Shown: piece after piece, positions 1 through 8,857 of the stretch
How positions within the stretch are numbered: position 1 is the stretch's first letter
How the letters are laid out: each line of letters begins with the position of its first letter
From: Microtetraspora sp. NBRC 16547
Lineage (GTDB): Bacteria > Actinomycetota > Actinomycetes > Streptosporangiales > Streptosporangiaceae
Length of the DNA stretch: 64,000 nt
Reading direction: 5' to 3'
NCBI RefSeq assembly: GCF_030268965.1
Contig: NZ_BSSE01000014.1
Span: forward strand, 62,001 to 126,000
Notes under the pieces: generated by a model
Seen by the model: only the letters and a program-made list of their open reading frames with translations
Told to the model about the DNA's origin: nothing
Database searches by the model: none
Made by a program: the position numbers and the translations under genes

Positions 1-215
1 CCAGGATGGCCTGGCTACGGAGCGTCGATTCGGTCTGCGGAAGACGCCGAAACGGCGTGCTCATCAATTCCACGCTAGACACCGGTGCTCGCGACGGTAA
101 CCCCTGAGAGGCAAAAGCTTCGATCCGGCCGATTGCCCGTCAGGCGTCGACCTCGCACCGTGATGCCCCAATCCTGAGTCAGCTTCTCGGCAGGCGAACA
201 GTCTGGCCGAGCACG
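1..215. other. Window edge, no confident gene
   Basis: No supported gene. Two plus-strand frames are open from the window edge (to the TAG at 76-78 and the TAA at 98-100), so the 3' end of a gene cut by the edge is possible, but neither tail is recognisable. Confidence 0.3.
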
Positions 216-255
216 GGCGCGACCGCCGGCCGCGTGCGTGGACGGCGGTCGCGCC
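216..255 (-). terminator. Hairpin terminator downstream of the membrane-protein gene
   Basis: A perfect 12-bp inverted repeat, GGCGCGACCGCC (216-227) and GGCGGTCGCGCC (244-255), with a 16-nt loop. It lies just beyond the stop codon of the minus-strand gene ending at 268. There is no U-tract, as is common for actinomycete terminators. Termination is inferred from position and structure. Confidence 0.6.
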
Positions 256-267
256 TGCCGGCCGGAG

Positions 268-993
268 TCACGCGCCTGCGGCGGGTCTGGCGGGTGGCAG
301 ATCGAACTCGTCGTTGCGCATGCGCAACAGGGCGATGGAGGCGCCGGTGAAGCCGACGGCGGTGATCACCAGGCCGATGCCTGACGCGACGTGACCGGGC
401 ATGAACGGATGCGTGAACCCGCCCGCCGCGAGGACGATGCCCATCCAGGCCGGCGCCGCGCCGCTGCGCCATAGCGCGAGGCCGAGCAGCAGCAGGCCGA
501 TGACGATGCCCAGGATGAACAGCAGGCCCGCCGCCAGCTGCGCGGGGTCGTCCTCCAAGGCGTTCTGGATCTTCGCCATGGTCGCCACGTCGAAGTCTCT
601 CGTCACCGTGAGGTACGCGAGGTCGTCGCCGCCGCGGATCAGGGGGAAGCCGGCCAGATCGCCGAGCAGCGCGAGGAGCGCACCCGCCGTGGTGAGCCGG
701 GGAGCGCCGCGACGGGCCACCCAGGCCACAGCGAAGGTGGCCGGGATCAGTCCGACCAGGAACGGCAGCATGAACCATCGAAGCGTGCCGACCAGTTGTT
801 CATGCGCTGCGTACGCCGCGACCGTGGCCTCGAACGACTGGCCACCGTCGACGGGGCTGAAGATGTAGTGAATGCCCATGCCAAGCATGGGGATCGGTGC
901 GATGACGGCGAGCAGGATGCGCCAAAAGCCGCGCACGTCCCGGAGCGGCTTGGGTGGGGCGGTGGCGGTGCGGGAACCGGTGTCCGGCCGCAT
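268..993 (-). CDS. Multi-pass membrane protein of unknown function
   Basis: A 241-residue protein with about six predicted membrane segments: FWRILLAVIAPIPML near the N-terminus, then helices around residues 70-95, 105-120, 155-175, 185-200 and 205-225. The ATG at 993 is chosen because AGGAGG lies 7 nt upstream; the frame stays open further upstream, but that part is arginine-rich and unlike the rest. No enzymatic motif is visible. It is divergent from a sensor kinase gene, with 167 bp between them, so it may be a target or input of that two-component system; this is inference from position only. No family name can be assigned with confidence. Confidence 0.8.
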   Translation of the reverse strand: MRPDTGSRTATAPPKPLRDVRGFWRILLAVIAPIPMLGMGIHYIFSPVDGGQSFEATVAAYAAHEQLVGTLRWFMLPFLVGLIPATFAVAWVARRGAPRLTTAGALLALLGDLAGFPLIRGGDDLAYLTVTRDFDVATMAKIQNALEDDPAQLAAGLLFILGIVIGLLLLGLALWRSGAAPAWMGIVLAAGGFTHPFMPGHVASGIGLVITAVGFTGASIALLRMRNDEFDLPPARPAAGA

Positions 994-1050
994 GATGTCC
1001 TCCTGGAAGGTTTGGTGGATGCCCGGTCGTGTCCGAGAGTGGTCGCGGTG

Positions 1051-1103
1051 TACTCCCGCCGTCGTGGGCGTGGTCTCCCAAAGTCGGTCCTGGTACTCCC
1101 GGC
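1051..1103. promoter_or_regulatory. Direct repeats TACTCCCG in a divergent promoter region
   Basis: TACTCCCGCC (1051-1060) and TACTCCCGGC (1094-1103) are spaced 43 bp start to start, about four helical turns, between the membrane-protein gene and the kinase gene. A GGGAGT in opposite orientation follows near 1133. This could be a binding site for the NarL-type regulator encoded at 3131, but no experimental motif is known to me. Confidence 0.3.
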
Positions 1104-1160
1104 GGATCTGGGGGTGCACTCCTATGGCCGGTGGGAGTGGCGGGACCCGATGATGAGTCC

Positions 1161-3134
1161 ATGGCTGTCAGGCGAGCCGGCCCGGTCGCGGTACTCACCC
1201 TCACGGTCGTCGTGGTCGCGGCGGCGTGGGTGTCCTGGTTCCTCGGCGGGCTCACCTTCGCCGACGCGGCCGATGACTCGTACCTGCTGACCAACAGCGC
1301 CCAGGCGTTGACCTTCACCGCGTTCGGTGTGCTGGTGCTGGCGCACCGGCCTGGGCACCGCATCGGGCTGCTGTTCGTGGCGTACGGCGCCTGCTACACG
1401 ATGAGCGTGGCCTGCCTGGGGCTGCTCTCCGGCGTGGTCAGGCTGCCGGCGGGGTGGGAGCGGGCGGTGGAGCTGTTCGGTATCACCGTGTGGATCCCGG
1501 CACCCGCCGTCTGCCTTCCGCTGATCATCCAGCTGTTCCCGGATGGGACGCCGCTGTCCCGGCGTTGGCGGCCACTGGCCGTCGCGACCCTCGCGGTCCT
1601 GCCGCTCACGTCGACCTTGACCCTGCCCGTGGCGGCTGGGGTGATCGAGGGTGAGCCGACCGCGGGCTACGGCCCGATGCTGCCCGCCGTGGTGGGCGAA
1701 GTCGCCCAGAGGCTGATGCCGGTGTTCGTCGGTGCCGACGCGCTGGTGCTGCTGGCCGGCCTCGTCGTGCTCGGCCTGCGCACCCGCCGGTCGCGCGGGG
1801 TGCAGCGGCTGCAGCTGATGTGGCTGTTGTGGGCGGTGGGACTGTTCGTGACGCTCAACGTGCAGCGGATCGTCACCGCCGACGGGCCGGTGCTGTTCCT
1901 GCTGACCCTGCCGCTCATCCCGGCCGCGGCCACGGTGGCGATCCTGCGCCACCAGTTGTACGACATCGAGCTGATTGTCAACCGGTCGCTGGTGTACGGG
2001 GTGCTCACGCTCGGCGTTGTCGCGGCGTACCTGGGCATCGTCGCGGCGCTCTCCGCGCTGGCGCAGGATCGGCTGTCGGCCAAACCCGTCATCGCGACCG
2101 CGGTCATCGCGCTCGCCTTCGCACCCGCCCGCTCCGCTGTCCAGTCCTTTGTGGACAGGGTCATGTACGGGCAGCGCCGCGACCCCGCCTCGGCCGCCGC
2201 CCGGGTTGGCCTGCGGCTCGGTACCGGCCTGGACGGGGTGCTGCGGGCCGTGTGCGAGGCGCTGCGGCTGCCGTACGCCGCGGTCAGCTCCGACGGCCGG
2301 CTGGTGGCCACGTACGGCCAGCCCCCACCGCTACGACACACCGTGTCGCTGGAAGTGGCCGACGGGTCGCCCGCCGACCTGCTCGTCGGGCTGCGCACCG
2401 GCGAGAACCGGCTGTCCGGCGCCGACCGGCGCGCCCTCAACCTGCTGGCCGCCCCGATCGGCCTGGCCCTGCAGGAGGTACGCCTGTCCGAGCGACTGGG
2501 CGAGTCCCGCAAGCGCATCGTGGCCGCCCGAGAGGAGGAACGCCGACGGCTGCGCCGCGACCTGCACGACGGCCTCGGCACCGTGCTCACCGCGGTGACC
2601 CTCAAGGCCGACGCCGCCCACAACCTGCGCGACACCGATCCGCAGCGGAGTGGGCAACTCCTGCTCGACCTGCGCGCCGACCTGACCACCGCGATCGCCG
2701 ACATCCGCCGCCTCGTCTACGACCTGCGCCCGCCCGACCTCGACGAGCTCGGACTTGTCGGTGCCCTGCGCCAGCGCGCCCAGCAGTTCTGGCGCCGCGA
2801 GCACGCCGAGTTCGTGGTGACCGTCGACGTCCCGGAGGACCTGCCGCCGCTGGCCGCCGCGGTGGAGGTGGCCGCGTACCGCATCGCCACCGAGGCGGTC
2901 ACGAACGCGCTGCGTCACGGCGAGGCCACGGCGTGCCGGGTCTCGCTGCGTGCCGATCACGCCCTGCACGTGGAGGTGAGCGACAACAGCACCAATGGCG
3001 CCGGCGCCTGGCCGCACGGCGTGGGCCTGCGCTCCATGCACGAGCGGGCCGCCGAATTGGGCGGTACGCTCACCGCCGGCCCGACCGACCGCGGGGGCCG
3101 CGTCCACGCCCAGCTACCACTGGAGCAGTCATGA
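1161..3134 (+). CDS. NarL-family sensor histidine kinase
   Basis: A 657-residue membrane sensor kinase. The first 300 residues hold several hydrophobic helices. A GAF-like linker follows, then the HisKA_3 dimerisation motif EEERRRLRRDLHDGLG with the phospho-acceptor His near residue 469, and a C-terminal HATPase domain with the N-box ATEAVTNALRHGEA. It should autophosphorylate and pass phosphate to the regulator encoded immediately downstream, whose ATG overlaps this stop codon (ATGA). The ATG at 1161 is preferred over an open upstream extension that is proline/glycine-rich and has no hydrophobic character. The signal sensed is not predictable. This family commonly controls neighbouring membrane or export genes. 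Confidence 0.9.
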   Translation: MAVRRAGPVAVLTLTVVVVAAAWVSWFLGGLTFADAADDSYLLTNSAQALTFTAFGVLVLAHRPGHRIGLLFVAYGACYTMSVACLGLLSGVVRLPAGWERAVELFGITVWIPAPAVCLPLIIQLFPDGTPLSRRWRPLAVATLAVLPLTSTLTLPVAAGVIEGEPTAGYGPMLPAVVGEVAQRLMPVFVGADALVLLAGLVVLGLRTRRSRGVQRLQLMWLLWAVGLFVTLNVQRIVTADGPVLFLLTLPLIPAAATVAILRHQLYDIELIVNRSLVYGVLTLGVVAAYLGIVAALSALAQDRLSAKPVIATAVIALAFAPARSAVQSFVDRVMYGQRRDPASAAARVGLRLGTGLDGVLRAVCEALRLPYAAVSSDGRLVATYGQPPPLRHTVSLEVADGSPADLLVGLRTGENRLSGADRRALNLLAAPIGLALQEVRLSERLGESRKRIVAAREEERRRLRRDLHDGLGTVLTAVTLKADAAHNLRDTDPQRSGQLLLDLRADLTTAIADIRRLVYDLRPPDLDELGLVGALRQRAQQFWRREHAEFVVTVDVPEDLPPLAAAVEVAAYRIATEAVTNALRHGEATACRVSLRADHALHVEVSDNSTNGAGAWPHGVGLRSMHERAAELGGTLTAGPTDRGGRVHAQLPLEQS

Positions 3135-3796
3135 CCGCCGTGGAACCGATCCGGATCGTCGTCGTCGATGACCACCCGCTGATGCGAGAGGGACTGCGCG
3201 CCCTGGTCGCGTCGCTGCCCGACATCGAGGTGGTGGGCGAGGCCTGCGACGGCGACGCCGCCCGCCGCGAGGTCCAACTCACCCACCCCGACGTCGTGGT
3301 CATGGACCTGCACATGCCGGGCACCAACGGCGTGGATGCCACCAGGGCCATCGTGCGTGCCGCACCCGCCACCCGGGTGCTCGTGCTCACAATGTTCGAG
3401 GACGACGAGTCGGTATTCGCCGCGATGCGCGCCGGCGCCTCCGGGTACCTGGTCAAGGGCGCTCAGCAGGAGGAGATCATACGGGCGGTCCGCTCGGTCG
3501 CGGTCGGCCAGGCCATCTTCGGCCCGAGCGTGGCCCGCCGGATCATCGACTTCTTCGCCGGCGGCGCGCCCTTCGCGCCGACCGCGGAACCTTTCCCCGA
3601 GCTCACCGCTCGCGAACGGGAGGTCCTCGACCTCATCGCAGCCGGCCGGTCCAACTCGGCGATCGCCCGGCAGCTGGTCATCAGCGGAAAGACGGTCAGT
3701 AACCACATCTCCGCCATCTTCGCCAAGCTGGCAGTCGCCGACCGTGCCGAGGTCATCGTCCGCGCCCGCCAAGCCGGCCTCGGCACCAATTCCTGA
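3131..3796 (+). CDS. NarL/FixJ-type response regulator
   Basis: A 221-residue response regulator. The receiver domain (about residues 5-125) has the acidic pair VVDDHP, the phospho-acceptor Asp59 in VVMDLHMPG, and the conserved Lys in GYLVKGA. A LuxR-type helix-turn-helix (about residues 155-215) carries LTAREREVLDLIAAG and KTVSNHISAIFAKL. It overlaps the kinase stop codon by four bases, so the two are translationally coupled partners. Its 3' end overlaps the convergent DUF6463 gene by 44 bp. Confidence 0.93.
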   Translation: MTAVEPIRIVVVDDHPLMREGLRALVASLPDIEVVGEACDGDAARREVQLTHPDVVVMDLHMPGTNGVDATRAIVRAAPATRVLVLTMFEDDESVFAAMRAGASGYLVKGAQQEEIIRAVRSVAVGQAIFGPSVARRIIDFFAGGAPFAPTAEPFPELTAREREVLDLIAAGRSNSAIARQLVISGKTVSNHISAIFAKLAVADRAEVIVRARQAGLGTNS

Positions 3797-4253
3797 GATT
3801 CCCGGGCACGATCACGCCAGGTCCATCTCCCGCTCCCGACCGATCTTCATGCCGCGCCGCCACGATGATGAGTGCCCCGGAGATCGTCCCGGCGAAGAAC
3901 GGGGACGGCACAAGAAGGACGCCGCCCAGCACACACCACGCCGCGAGGCCCCAGCCGATTCCGGCGGGCACAGCCACCCCGCGTCCGGCGAGATGCCATG
4001 TCAGGCAGCCCAGGAGGATCAAAGGCACGGCGAAGCTTCCCGGCGCGGCCCAGAAGGCGAACTTGTTCCGAAGGGACTCCACCGTCTGCACGGTGCCCTC
4101 CGTGGACAGGAGCGGGACGGCCGCCCACATCCCCCGATCAACCCAGCCGGTGATGTCCTTCCAGGCGACGAGCGCCGCCAAGGACAGGTGCCCCGCTCCC
4201 AGCACGAGCATGATCCCGCTCGCCCAGCGGAGCATCCGCTTTCTGGCGTTCAC
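3753..4253 (-). CDS. DUF6463-like small membrane protein
   Basis: A 166-residue protein with four probable membrane helices (including ASGIMLVLGAGHLSLAALVA and FAVPLILLGCLTWHLAG). The GTG start at 4253 overlaps the stop of the upstream DUF2867 gene (GTGA), so it is the third gene of a coupled operon with the FAH-MBL fusion. The pattern of four helices with a short conserved HLSLA segment resembles DUF6463 membrane proteins. No catalytic motif is seen and the function is unknown. The C-terminal 15 residues are encoded opposite the end of the response regulator and may be poorly conserved. Confidence 0.7.
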   Translation of the reverse strand: MNARKRMLRWASGIMLVLGAGHLSLAALVAWKDITGWVDRGMWAAVPLLSTEGTVQTVESLRNKFAFWAAPGSFAVPLILLGCLTWHLAGRGVAVPAGIGWGLAAWCVLGGVLLVPSPFFAGTISGALIIVAARHEDRSGAGDGPGVIVPGNLRNWCRGRLGGRGR

Positions 4254-4873
4254 AGTGACGTCCCTTCGTCGTGCTCGGCCTCCACGTGGTCGTGGTCGCG
4301 GACGAGCCAGGCTCGCTCCCATCGCCGGGTCAGGGCCGGGTAGACGATGAGGTACCGGAAAGGCGCGATGGCGGCCATGTAGAGCCGGCCGAACAGCCCG
4401 TTGGGCTTGACGAGGACGGCCATCCGCAGCTCGTAGTCGCCGTTCGCGCCTTGAACCCAGCCGAGATGCATCAGGGTGTGCGCGGTCGTGTTCGCCAGCT
4501 CGCGAACGGACTCCGTGTCGAGCTCGTAGACCGCTTTGAGGGGCATGGCCTTGTTGTCCGGACCGCGGGGAGCGTCCCGGATGTCGCCGGGCAGGCGGTC
4601 GCGGAGCGAGGTGACCCGCGCGCCGATGCCCGCTGACGGCCTGTCCCACCCGAGGAGGGCGCCGATCTTCCACCGGAGGGCGAACAAGAACCGCGCCGGC
4701 CAGGGTTGCTGCGCGAGCCCGCCGGCGGCTCGCATCGCCGCGAGCATCGCGGGGAAGTCGTCAGGCCCGGCTCCGGGCGTGCGGAACGACCACACATCCT
4801 CGATCGCGAAGTCACTCGTGAATTCGTGGATACGCCACGGGTGGGAGGTGTACGCCGTCTTCGGTAGCCTCAC
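4250..4873 (-). CDS. DUF2867 family protein
   Basis: A 207-residue soluble protein resembling DUF2867 (SRPBCC-fold-like) proteins, with the typical ending LVKPNGLFGRLYMAAIAPFR and a YPALTRRWERAW tail. The GTG start at 4873 overlaps the stop of the FAH-MBL gene (GTGA), and its own stop overlaps the next GTG. It is thus the middle gene of a tightly coupled three-gene operon. DUF2867 proteins are often found with short-chain dehydrogenases or oxidoreductases, but the biochemical role is unknown. The family call is from remembered sequence character, not a search. Confidence 0.75.
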   Translation of the reverse strand: MRLPKTAYTSHPWRIHEFTSDFAIEDVWSFRTPGAGPDDFPAMLAAMRAAGGLAQQPWPARFLFALRWKIGALLGWDRPSAGIGARVTSLRDRLPGDIRDAPRGPDNKAMPLKAVYELDTESVRELANTTAHTLMHLGWVQGANGDYELRMAVLVKPNGLFGRLYMAAIAPFRYLIVYPALTRRWERAWLVRDHDHVEAEHDEGTSL

Positions 4874-6801
4874 GAGAGCGCCCTTTCGGCCATCATGGCC
4901 AACAGCGTCATCTGGTCCAGATCGGGTGTGGCGGCGGGGTCGAGCTCGCGGTAGCGGCGGTGGAGGTTGACCACGATCCGCTCGGCGTCCAGCCAGGTGG
5001 CGTACTCATCCAGGTCCACCGCCTCGATCGCCTCGGAGAAGGACAGGCCGCGGGCGTGGGCGGCGTCCGCCTGCTCGACCACGTGGGTGAGGTAGCCGCG
5101 CACCGCGCGGATCCCATCGGGGTCGGTGACCGGGCCGTGGCCGGGGACGATCGTTTCGGCGCCGGTGGCGATCATCTTGTCGCAGGCGGCGATCCAGTTG
5201 GCGATCGGGCCGCCCCACACGATCGGGGTGCAGCCGACGAACAGCAGGTCGCCCGCGAAGAGCACGCCCGCGTCAGGCACGTACACGACGGAGTCGGCGC
5301 CGGTGTGGGCGGGGCCGAGGTTCATCACGCGCACCTCGCGGCCGCCGATGTCCAGCGTGAGCTCCCTGTCATAGGTCAGGTCGGGCAGCCGCAGGCGGAT
5401 GCCGCTGAAGTCGAAGGCGCCGAAGCGTTCGCGGAAGTAGGGGGTCGCCGGGCCGATGTCCACGACCTGGGTGGCGGTCAGCATCTCAGGGGGCATCTCA
5501 TGCCGCATCTCCGTGCAGGTGGCCTCCGCGGCGATGATCTGGATGTACTCGCCCAGCAGCTGGTTGCCGTGGGTGTGGTCGCCGTTGGAGTGGGTGATGA
5601 CGGCGTGGGTGAGCGCGTGCCGATCGGTGATCGCACGCATGGCGCCGAGCATCTCGGCGGTCAGCGGCAGGTCGAACAGGGTGTCGACCAGGAGGGAGGC
5701 ACCCTCGCCCTCGACCAGTCCCGCGTTACTCCAGCCGTACCCGCCGTCGGGCAGCAACCAGGCCCACACGCCCGCGCCGACCTCGTGCAGGCCGCGGGTG
5801 TAGGGCAGCTTCGACGGGGCGCGGTTGACGCGCGGGCGCGGAGGTCGCCGGTCGGGGTTGTGCCGGGGCGCCAGCGGATACGGCGCGGCGGACGCGCGTA
5901 CGGTCTGGCGGGTTCGGCCCAGCCCCTCGACCGTCAGCTCGACGACGTCGCCGTCCCGCAACCAGCCGGGGAACGCGGCCGGATCGGTGAGGGACAGGTG
6001 CTCGATGAGGCAGCAGCCAGGAATCGTGCCCGAGCCGAACACGTCACCGGGCACCAGGTCCACGCCGCGCGAGGCGTAGGAGGTGACCTCGCCGAAGCTC
6101 CAATCCATGGCGTCGGTACGGCCCGAGCCGATGATTCTGCCGTTGACGGTGGCCTCGACCCGCAGGGCGAGCCTGCCGTTCCGGCGGTGGGGCTCCAGTT
6201 CGTCCGGGGTGACCAGGAACGGGCCGAGCGTGGTCGCGCCGTCCTTGCCCTTGGCCTGGCCGATCGCCAGTGGCGTTTCGCGCAGTTGCAGGTCGCGTGC
6301 CGACCAGTCGTTGTAGATGGTGTAGCCGATGATGTGCTCTTCGGCCTGTTCCGGCGTGAGGTCCCGGCCGCCCGGTCCGATGACCGCGGCGATCTCCAGT
6401 TCGAAGTCGAACCAGGCGCTGCCGGGCGAGATCGTCACATCGTCGTACGGGCCGGCGATCGTCGAGGGGCAGGCGAAGTAGAAGGCCGGTATCTGGTACC
6501 AGGCGTCCTTGAGCGTGCGCGGCTGACCGGCGGCCTGCTGGCAGTTGCGCATGTGGTCCAGGAAGCACAGGCAGTCGCGGACCGAGGGCGGGCGCGGAAT
6601 CGGCGCACGCAGCCTGGCCTCGGCCAGCGGAACCGTCTGCGCCGCAGACGCCAACGCCGCCTCTCCCGTCGCCCGCAGCTCCTCCGCGCCACGGCCGATG
6701 AGCTCGATCAAGCTGACGCCCGGCGCGACGGGATGGATCCGGTCCTCTCCGATCACCCCGACGCGGTCTCCGGTGCCCGTCGCGTAGGTCACCCAACGCA
6801 T
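4870..6801 (-). CDS. Fusion protein: fumarylacetoacetate hydrolase domain plus MBL-fold hydrolase
   Basis: A 643-residue two-domain protein. Residues 1 to about 310 match the fumarylacetoacetase/2-hydroxyhepta-diene-dioate isomerase family, with metal-ligand motifs FDFELEIAAVIG and YNDWSARDLQ. Residues about 330-643 are a metallo-beta-lactamase fold with HSNGDH (HxxxDH), GPAHTGADS, the aspartate segment LFAGDLLF and VPGHG, so both active sites look intact. FAH enzymes cleave or decarboxylate beta-diketo acids; MBL enzymes hydrolyse esters or thioesters, so sequential breakdown of one substrate is plausible but inferred. The ATG at 6801 is preferred (AAGGGGG upstream); an ATG at 6834 would put the operator inside the gene. 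First gene of the operon, divergent from a TetR regulator. Confidence 0.88.
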   Translation of the reverse strand: MRWVTYATGTGDRVGVIGEDRIHPVAPGVSLIELIGRGAEELRATGEAALASAAQTVPLAEARLRAPIPRPPSVRDCLCFLDHMRNCQQAAGQPRTLKDAWYQIPAFYFACPSTIAGPYDDVTISPGSAWFDFELEIAAVIGPGGRDLTPEQAEEHIIGYTIYNDWSARDLQLRETPLAIGQAKGKDGATTLGPFLVTPDELEPHRRNGRLALRVEATVNGRIIGSGRTDAMDWSFGEVTSYASRGVDLVPGDVFGSGTIPGCCLIEHLSLTDPAAFPGWLRDGDVVELTVEGLGRTRQTVRASAAPYPLAPRHNPDRRPPRPRVNRAPSKLPYTRGLHEVGAGVWAWLLPDGGYGWSNAGLVEGEGASLLVDTLFDLPLTAEMLGAMRAITDRHALTHAVITHSNGDHTHGNQLLGEYIQIIAAEATCTEMRHEMPPEMLTATQVVDIGPATPYFRERFGAFDFSGIRLRLPDLTYDRELTLDIGGREVRVMNLGPAHTGADSVVYVPDAGVLFAGDLLFVGCTPIVWGGPIANWIAACDKMIATGAETIVPGHGPVTDPDGIRAVRGYLTHVVEQADAAHARGLSFSEAIEAVDLDEYATWLDAERIVVNLHRRYRELDPAATPDLDQMTLLAMMAERALS

Positions 6802-6818
6802 GGAGAACCCCCTTGTCT

Positions 6819-6836
6819 CTATGTTGGTTGACATAG
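6819..6836. promoter_or_regulatory. Candidate TetR operator, CTATGT-N6-ACATAG
   Basis: A perfect 6-bp inverted repeat with a 6-bp spacer lies between the FAH-MBL operon and the divergent TetR gene at 6892. Its length and position suit a TetR-family dimer repressing both directions. Binding is inferred. Confidence 0.55.
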
Positions 6837-6891
6837 GCTATACCAATCAGCATTTGCTCTGCCGTCGGGCATACCTGGTTTGATGGTTCGC

Positions 6892-7464
6892 ATGGCCACG
6901 CGACGTATCCAGAGGACTGAGGAGAGCCGCCGGCTGCTGGTGACGGCCGCGGCCGAGCTCTTCGCCGAGAAGGGATACCGGCAGACGAGCTTCATCGACA
7001 TCGCCGAGAGGGCCGGCATCAGCCGCGGCTCCATCCCCTGGCACTTCGGCAACAAACTGGGCCTGCTGGAAGCGGTACTCGACGACCAACTCCACGCCGT
7101 GCTGACCACTTTCGCCTCGCCCGCGGGGGAACGCTCCGGCGATCCGCTGGACCAGGTCATAGGCTTCATCCGCCTCCCTGTCGCGCGCTTGTTCATCACC
7201 CTGCTCGCCGAGGCCGTGGAGGTCGACTCGCCGATCCGCGAGCACTACGCGCGGCTTCATGCGGCCCTCCGGCAGGGGGTACAGGCCCGGATTCCGGCAG
7301 AGGCGCTGCCCGCGGGAACCACCCCGGAGGCGTTCACGGTCCTGCTGGTGGGGGCGGTCATCGGTGTCCACGCCCAGTGGCGGGTCGCTCCCGAGGCGGT
7401 GAACCTCGAGGCCGTTCACGCCACGATCCGCGCCCTGCTACCGGCGAGCCTGGAACAGGCCTGA
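6892..7464 (+). CDS. TetR/AcrR family regulator
   Basis: A 190-residue regulator. The N-terminal helix-turn-helix (about residues 15-60) contains AAELFAEKGYRQTSFIDIA and GISRGSIPWHFGNK; the C-terminal half is an effector-binding domain. The ATG at 6892 is used; an ATG at 6883 and a TTG at 6880 are in frame and no strong ribosome site decides between them. It is divergent from the FAH-MBL operon across a short region with a palindromic operator, so it is probably a local repressor responding to that pathway's substrate. Confidence 0.88.
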   Translation: MATRRIQRTEESRRLLVTAAAELFAEKGYRQTSFIDIAERAGISRGSIPWHFGNKLGLLEAVLDDQLHAVLTTFASPAGERSGDPLDQVIGFIRLPVARLFITLLAEAVEVDSPIREHYARLHAALRQGVQARIPAEALPAGTTPEAFTVLLVGAVIGVHAQWRVAPEAVNLEAVHATIRALLPASLEQA

Positions 7465-7589
7465 CGCCACGCCGCACCGACTCCCCGCCCCATACGGCGC
7501 CTTCTTCCGCGCACCCGTCCTGGGGCGGCATCTGCTGGTCGAGGGCGTTACGGTCGTCGCAGCTCGCCGGGATTGATACAGGTGATCTT

Positions 7590-7605
7590 CATGATTCCAA
7601 TCATG
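7590..7605. repeat. Short palindrome CATGATT-CC-AATCATG
   Basis: Perfect 7-bp arms around CC, in the 268-bp stretch between the TetR gene and the convergent radical SAM gene. Direct repeats of ACACGT follow at about 7651-7664. The spacer is less GC-rich than its flanks and a short plus-strand reading from 7655 (MTRQPAALVLSALPAG) looks like the start of a membrane protein that runs into the opposite gene. It may be a relic promoter; no function is assigned. Confidence 0.3.
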
Positions 7606-7732
7606 GTCGGGAAGAAGATCCTTACCCAGCGATTAACCGGAAGGTCTATGACACGTGACACGTCAACCCGCTGCCTTGGTGCTCAGCGCGCTGCCGGCCG
7701 GGTTCGCGCTGGCCGCGCTCGCGGGATCATGG

Positions 7733-8731
7733 TCAGGCGAGGGTGAGCTGGCGGGCGGGGGAGCGGCGGCGGCGCCAGCGGCGGCTGTCCCGCCCGATGC
7801 CGTACGCCTCGGCGAGGCTGTGCACCTGCGCGGTGATCCGCCTGCGGTAGTCGGCGTCGGCGACGGGACTCCTGCCGTACAGGGCCTGGTAACGGGGGAC
7901 GAGCCCGGGGTGCTCGCGCTCCAGCCATGCGAGGTACCACTCGCGGGTGCCCGAGGGGAGCCGCAGCACGATCGGTGTCACGCTCACCGCCCCGGCCTCC
8001 GCCGCCCTGCGGACGGTGGCGAGCAGATGGTCGGGGGAGTCGGTGATCAGAGGGAGGATCGGCGCCATCAGCACCCCGCACGGGATGCCCGCGTCGTTGA
8101 GCGCGGCGCACACCTCCAGGCGGCGCTGCGGGGTCGCGGCACCCGGCTCGACAGAGCGGCGCACCCGATCGTCGACGAACCCCACCGAGACCGCCGCGCG
8201 CACCGGGGCCACCTTCGCCGCCTCCCGCAGCAGATCCAGATCGCGCAGGATGAGCGGGCTCTTGGTCAGCACGGTGAACGGGTTTCCGGCGTCGGCGAGC
8301 GCCCGCAGGATGGGCGGCATCAGGCGGTAGACGTCCTCGACCGGCTGGTAACAGTCGCCGGCCACGCCGAGAGCGACCGGCGCGCCCTCCCATTTCGGCG
8401 CGGCGAGCTCGCGGCGCAGCCGGTCGGCCAGGCCGGTCTTCACCACGATCGTCGAGGCGAAGCCGGCGCCCGCGTCGAGACCGAGTCGGCGGTGGTCGCG
8501 CCGGGCCGCGCAGTACGCGCAGGCGCTCTCGCACCCCCGGTAGGGGCTCACGCTCCACTGGAACGGCAGCTCCGCTGCCTCCGGGACCCGCTCGACGGCG
8601 GTGCGCGCCCGCACCTCGTGACAGGTGACGCCGTCGAAGGCCCGGGTGACCGCCTGCCGCTCGATCCGCGGGCGCTCGATCGGCGGGGGCGCGGTCCCTG
8701 CGTCGAGGAGCGACTCCTGCACCGCATGCAT
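7733..8731 (-). CDS. Rv2578c-family radical SAM protein
   Basis: A protein of about 332 residues with the cluster motif YRGCESACAYCAAR, the CxxxCxYC pattern that binds the radical-SAM 4Fe-4S cluster. It also has the family segments VTCHEVRARTAVERVP before the motif and GVAGDCYQPVE after it. Members of this family resemble spore photoproduct lyase-like proteins and are widespread in actinobacteria, but their substrate is unknown. The start is uncertain: ATG at 8731 is used, with in-frame alternatives at 8752 and 8782, none with a strong ribosome site. It stands alone, convergent to the TetR gene. Confidence 0.82.
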   Translation of the reverse strand: MHAVQESLLDAGTAPPPIERPRIERQAVTRAFDGVTCHEVRARTAVERVPEAAELPFQWSVSPYRGCESACAYCAARRDHRRLGLDAGAGFASTIVVKTGLADRLRRELAAPKWEGAPVALGVAGDCYQPVEDVYRLMPPILRALADAGNPFTVLTKSPLILRDLDLLREAAKVAPVRAAVSVGFVDDRVRRSVEPGAATPQRRLEVCAALNDAGIPCGVLMAPILPLITDSPDHLLATVRRAAEAGAVSVTPIVLRLPSGTREWYLAWLEREHPGLVPRYQALYGRSPVADADYRRRITAQVHSLAEAYGIGRDSRRWRRRRSPARQLTLA

Positions 8732-8857
8732 GAGTTCCAGTAGAACACGCATTCGACCGGCGCGCCAAGGAAATCGGGCCACGGCTCGCGCATGGCCACA
8801 TCGCGGCCGCCGCAGCCGCGCGTCGGCTGACTGTTCGCCGGATCCTGCGCCGGGGCC

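Noticed and set aside
7655-8743. Long plus-strand frame opposite the radical SAM gene
   Set aside because: The opposite strand carries a clear radical SAM family protein; the plus frame is a GC-driven shadow, though its first 25 residues look hydrophobic.
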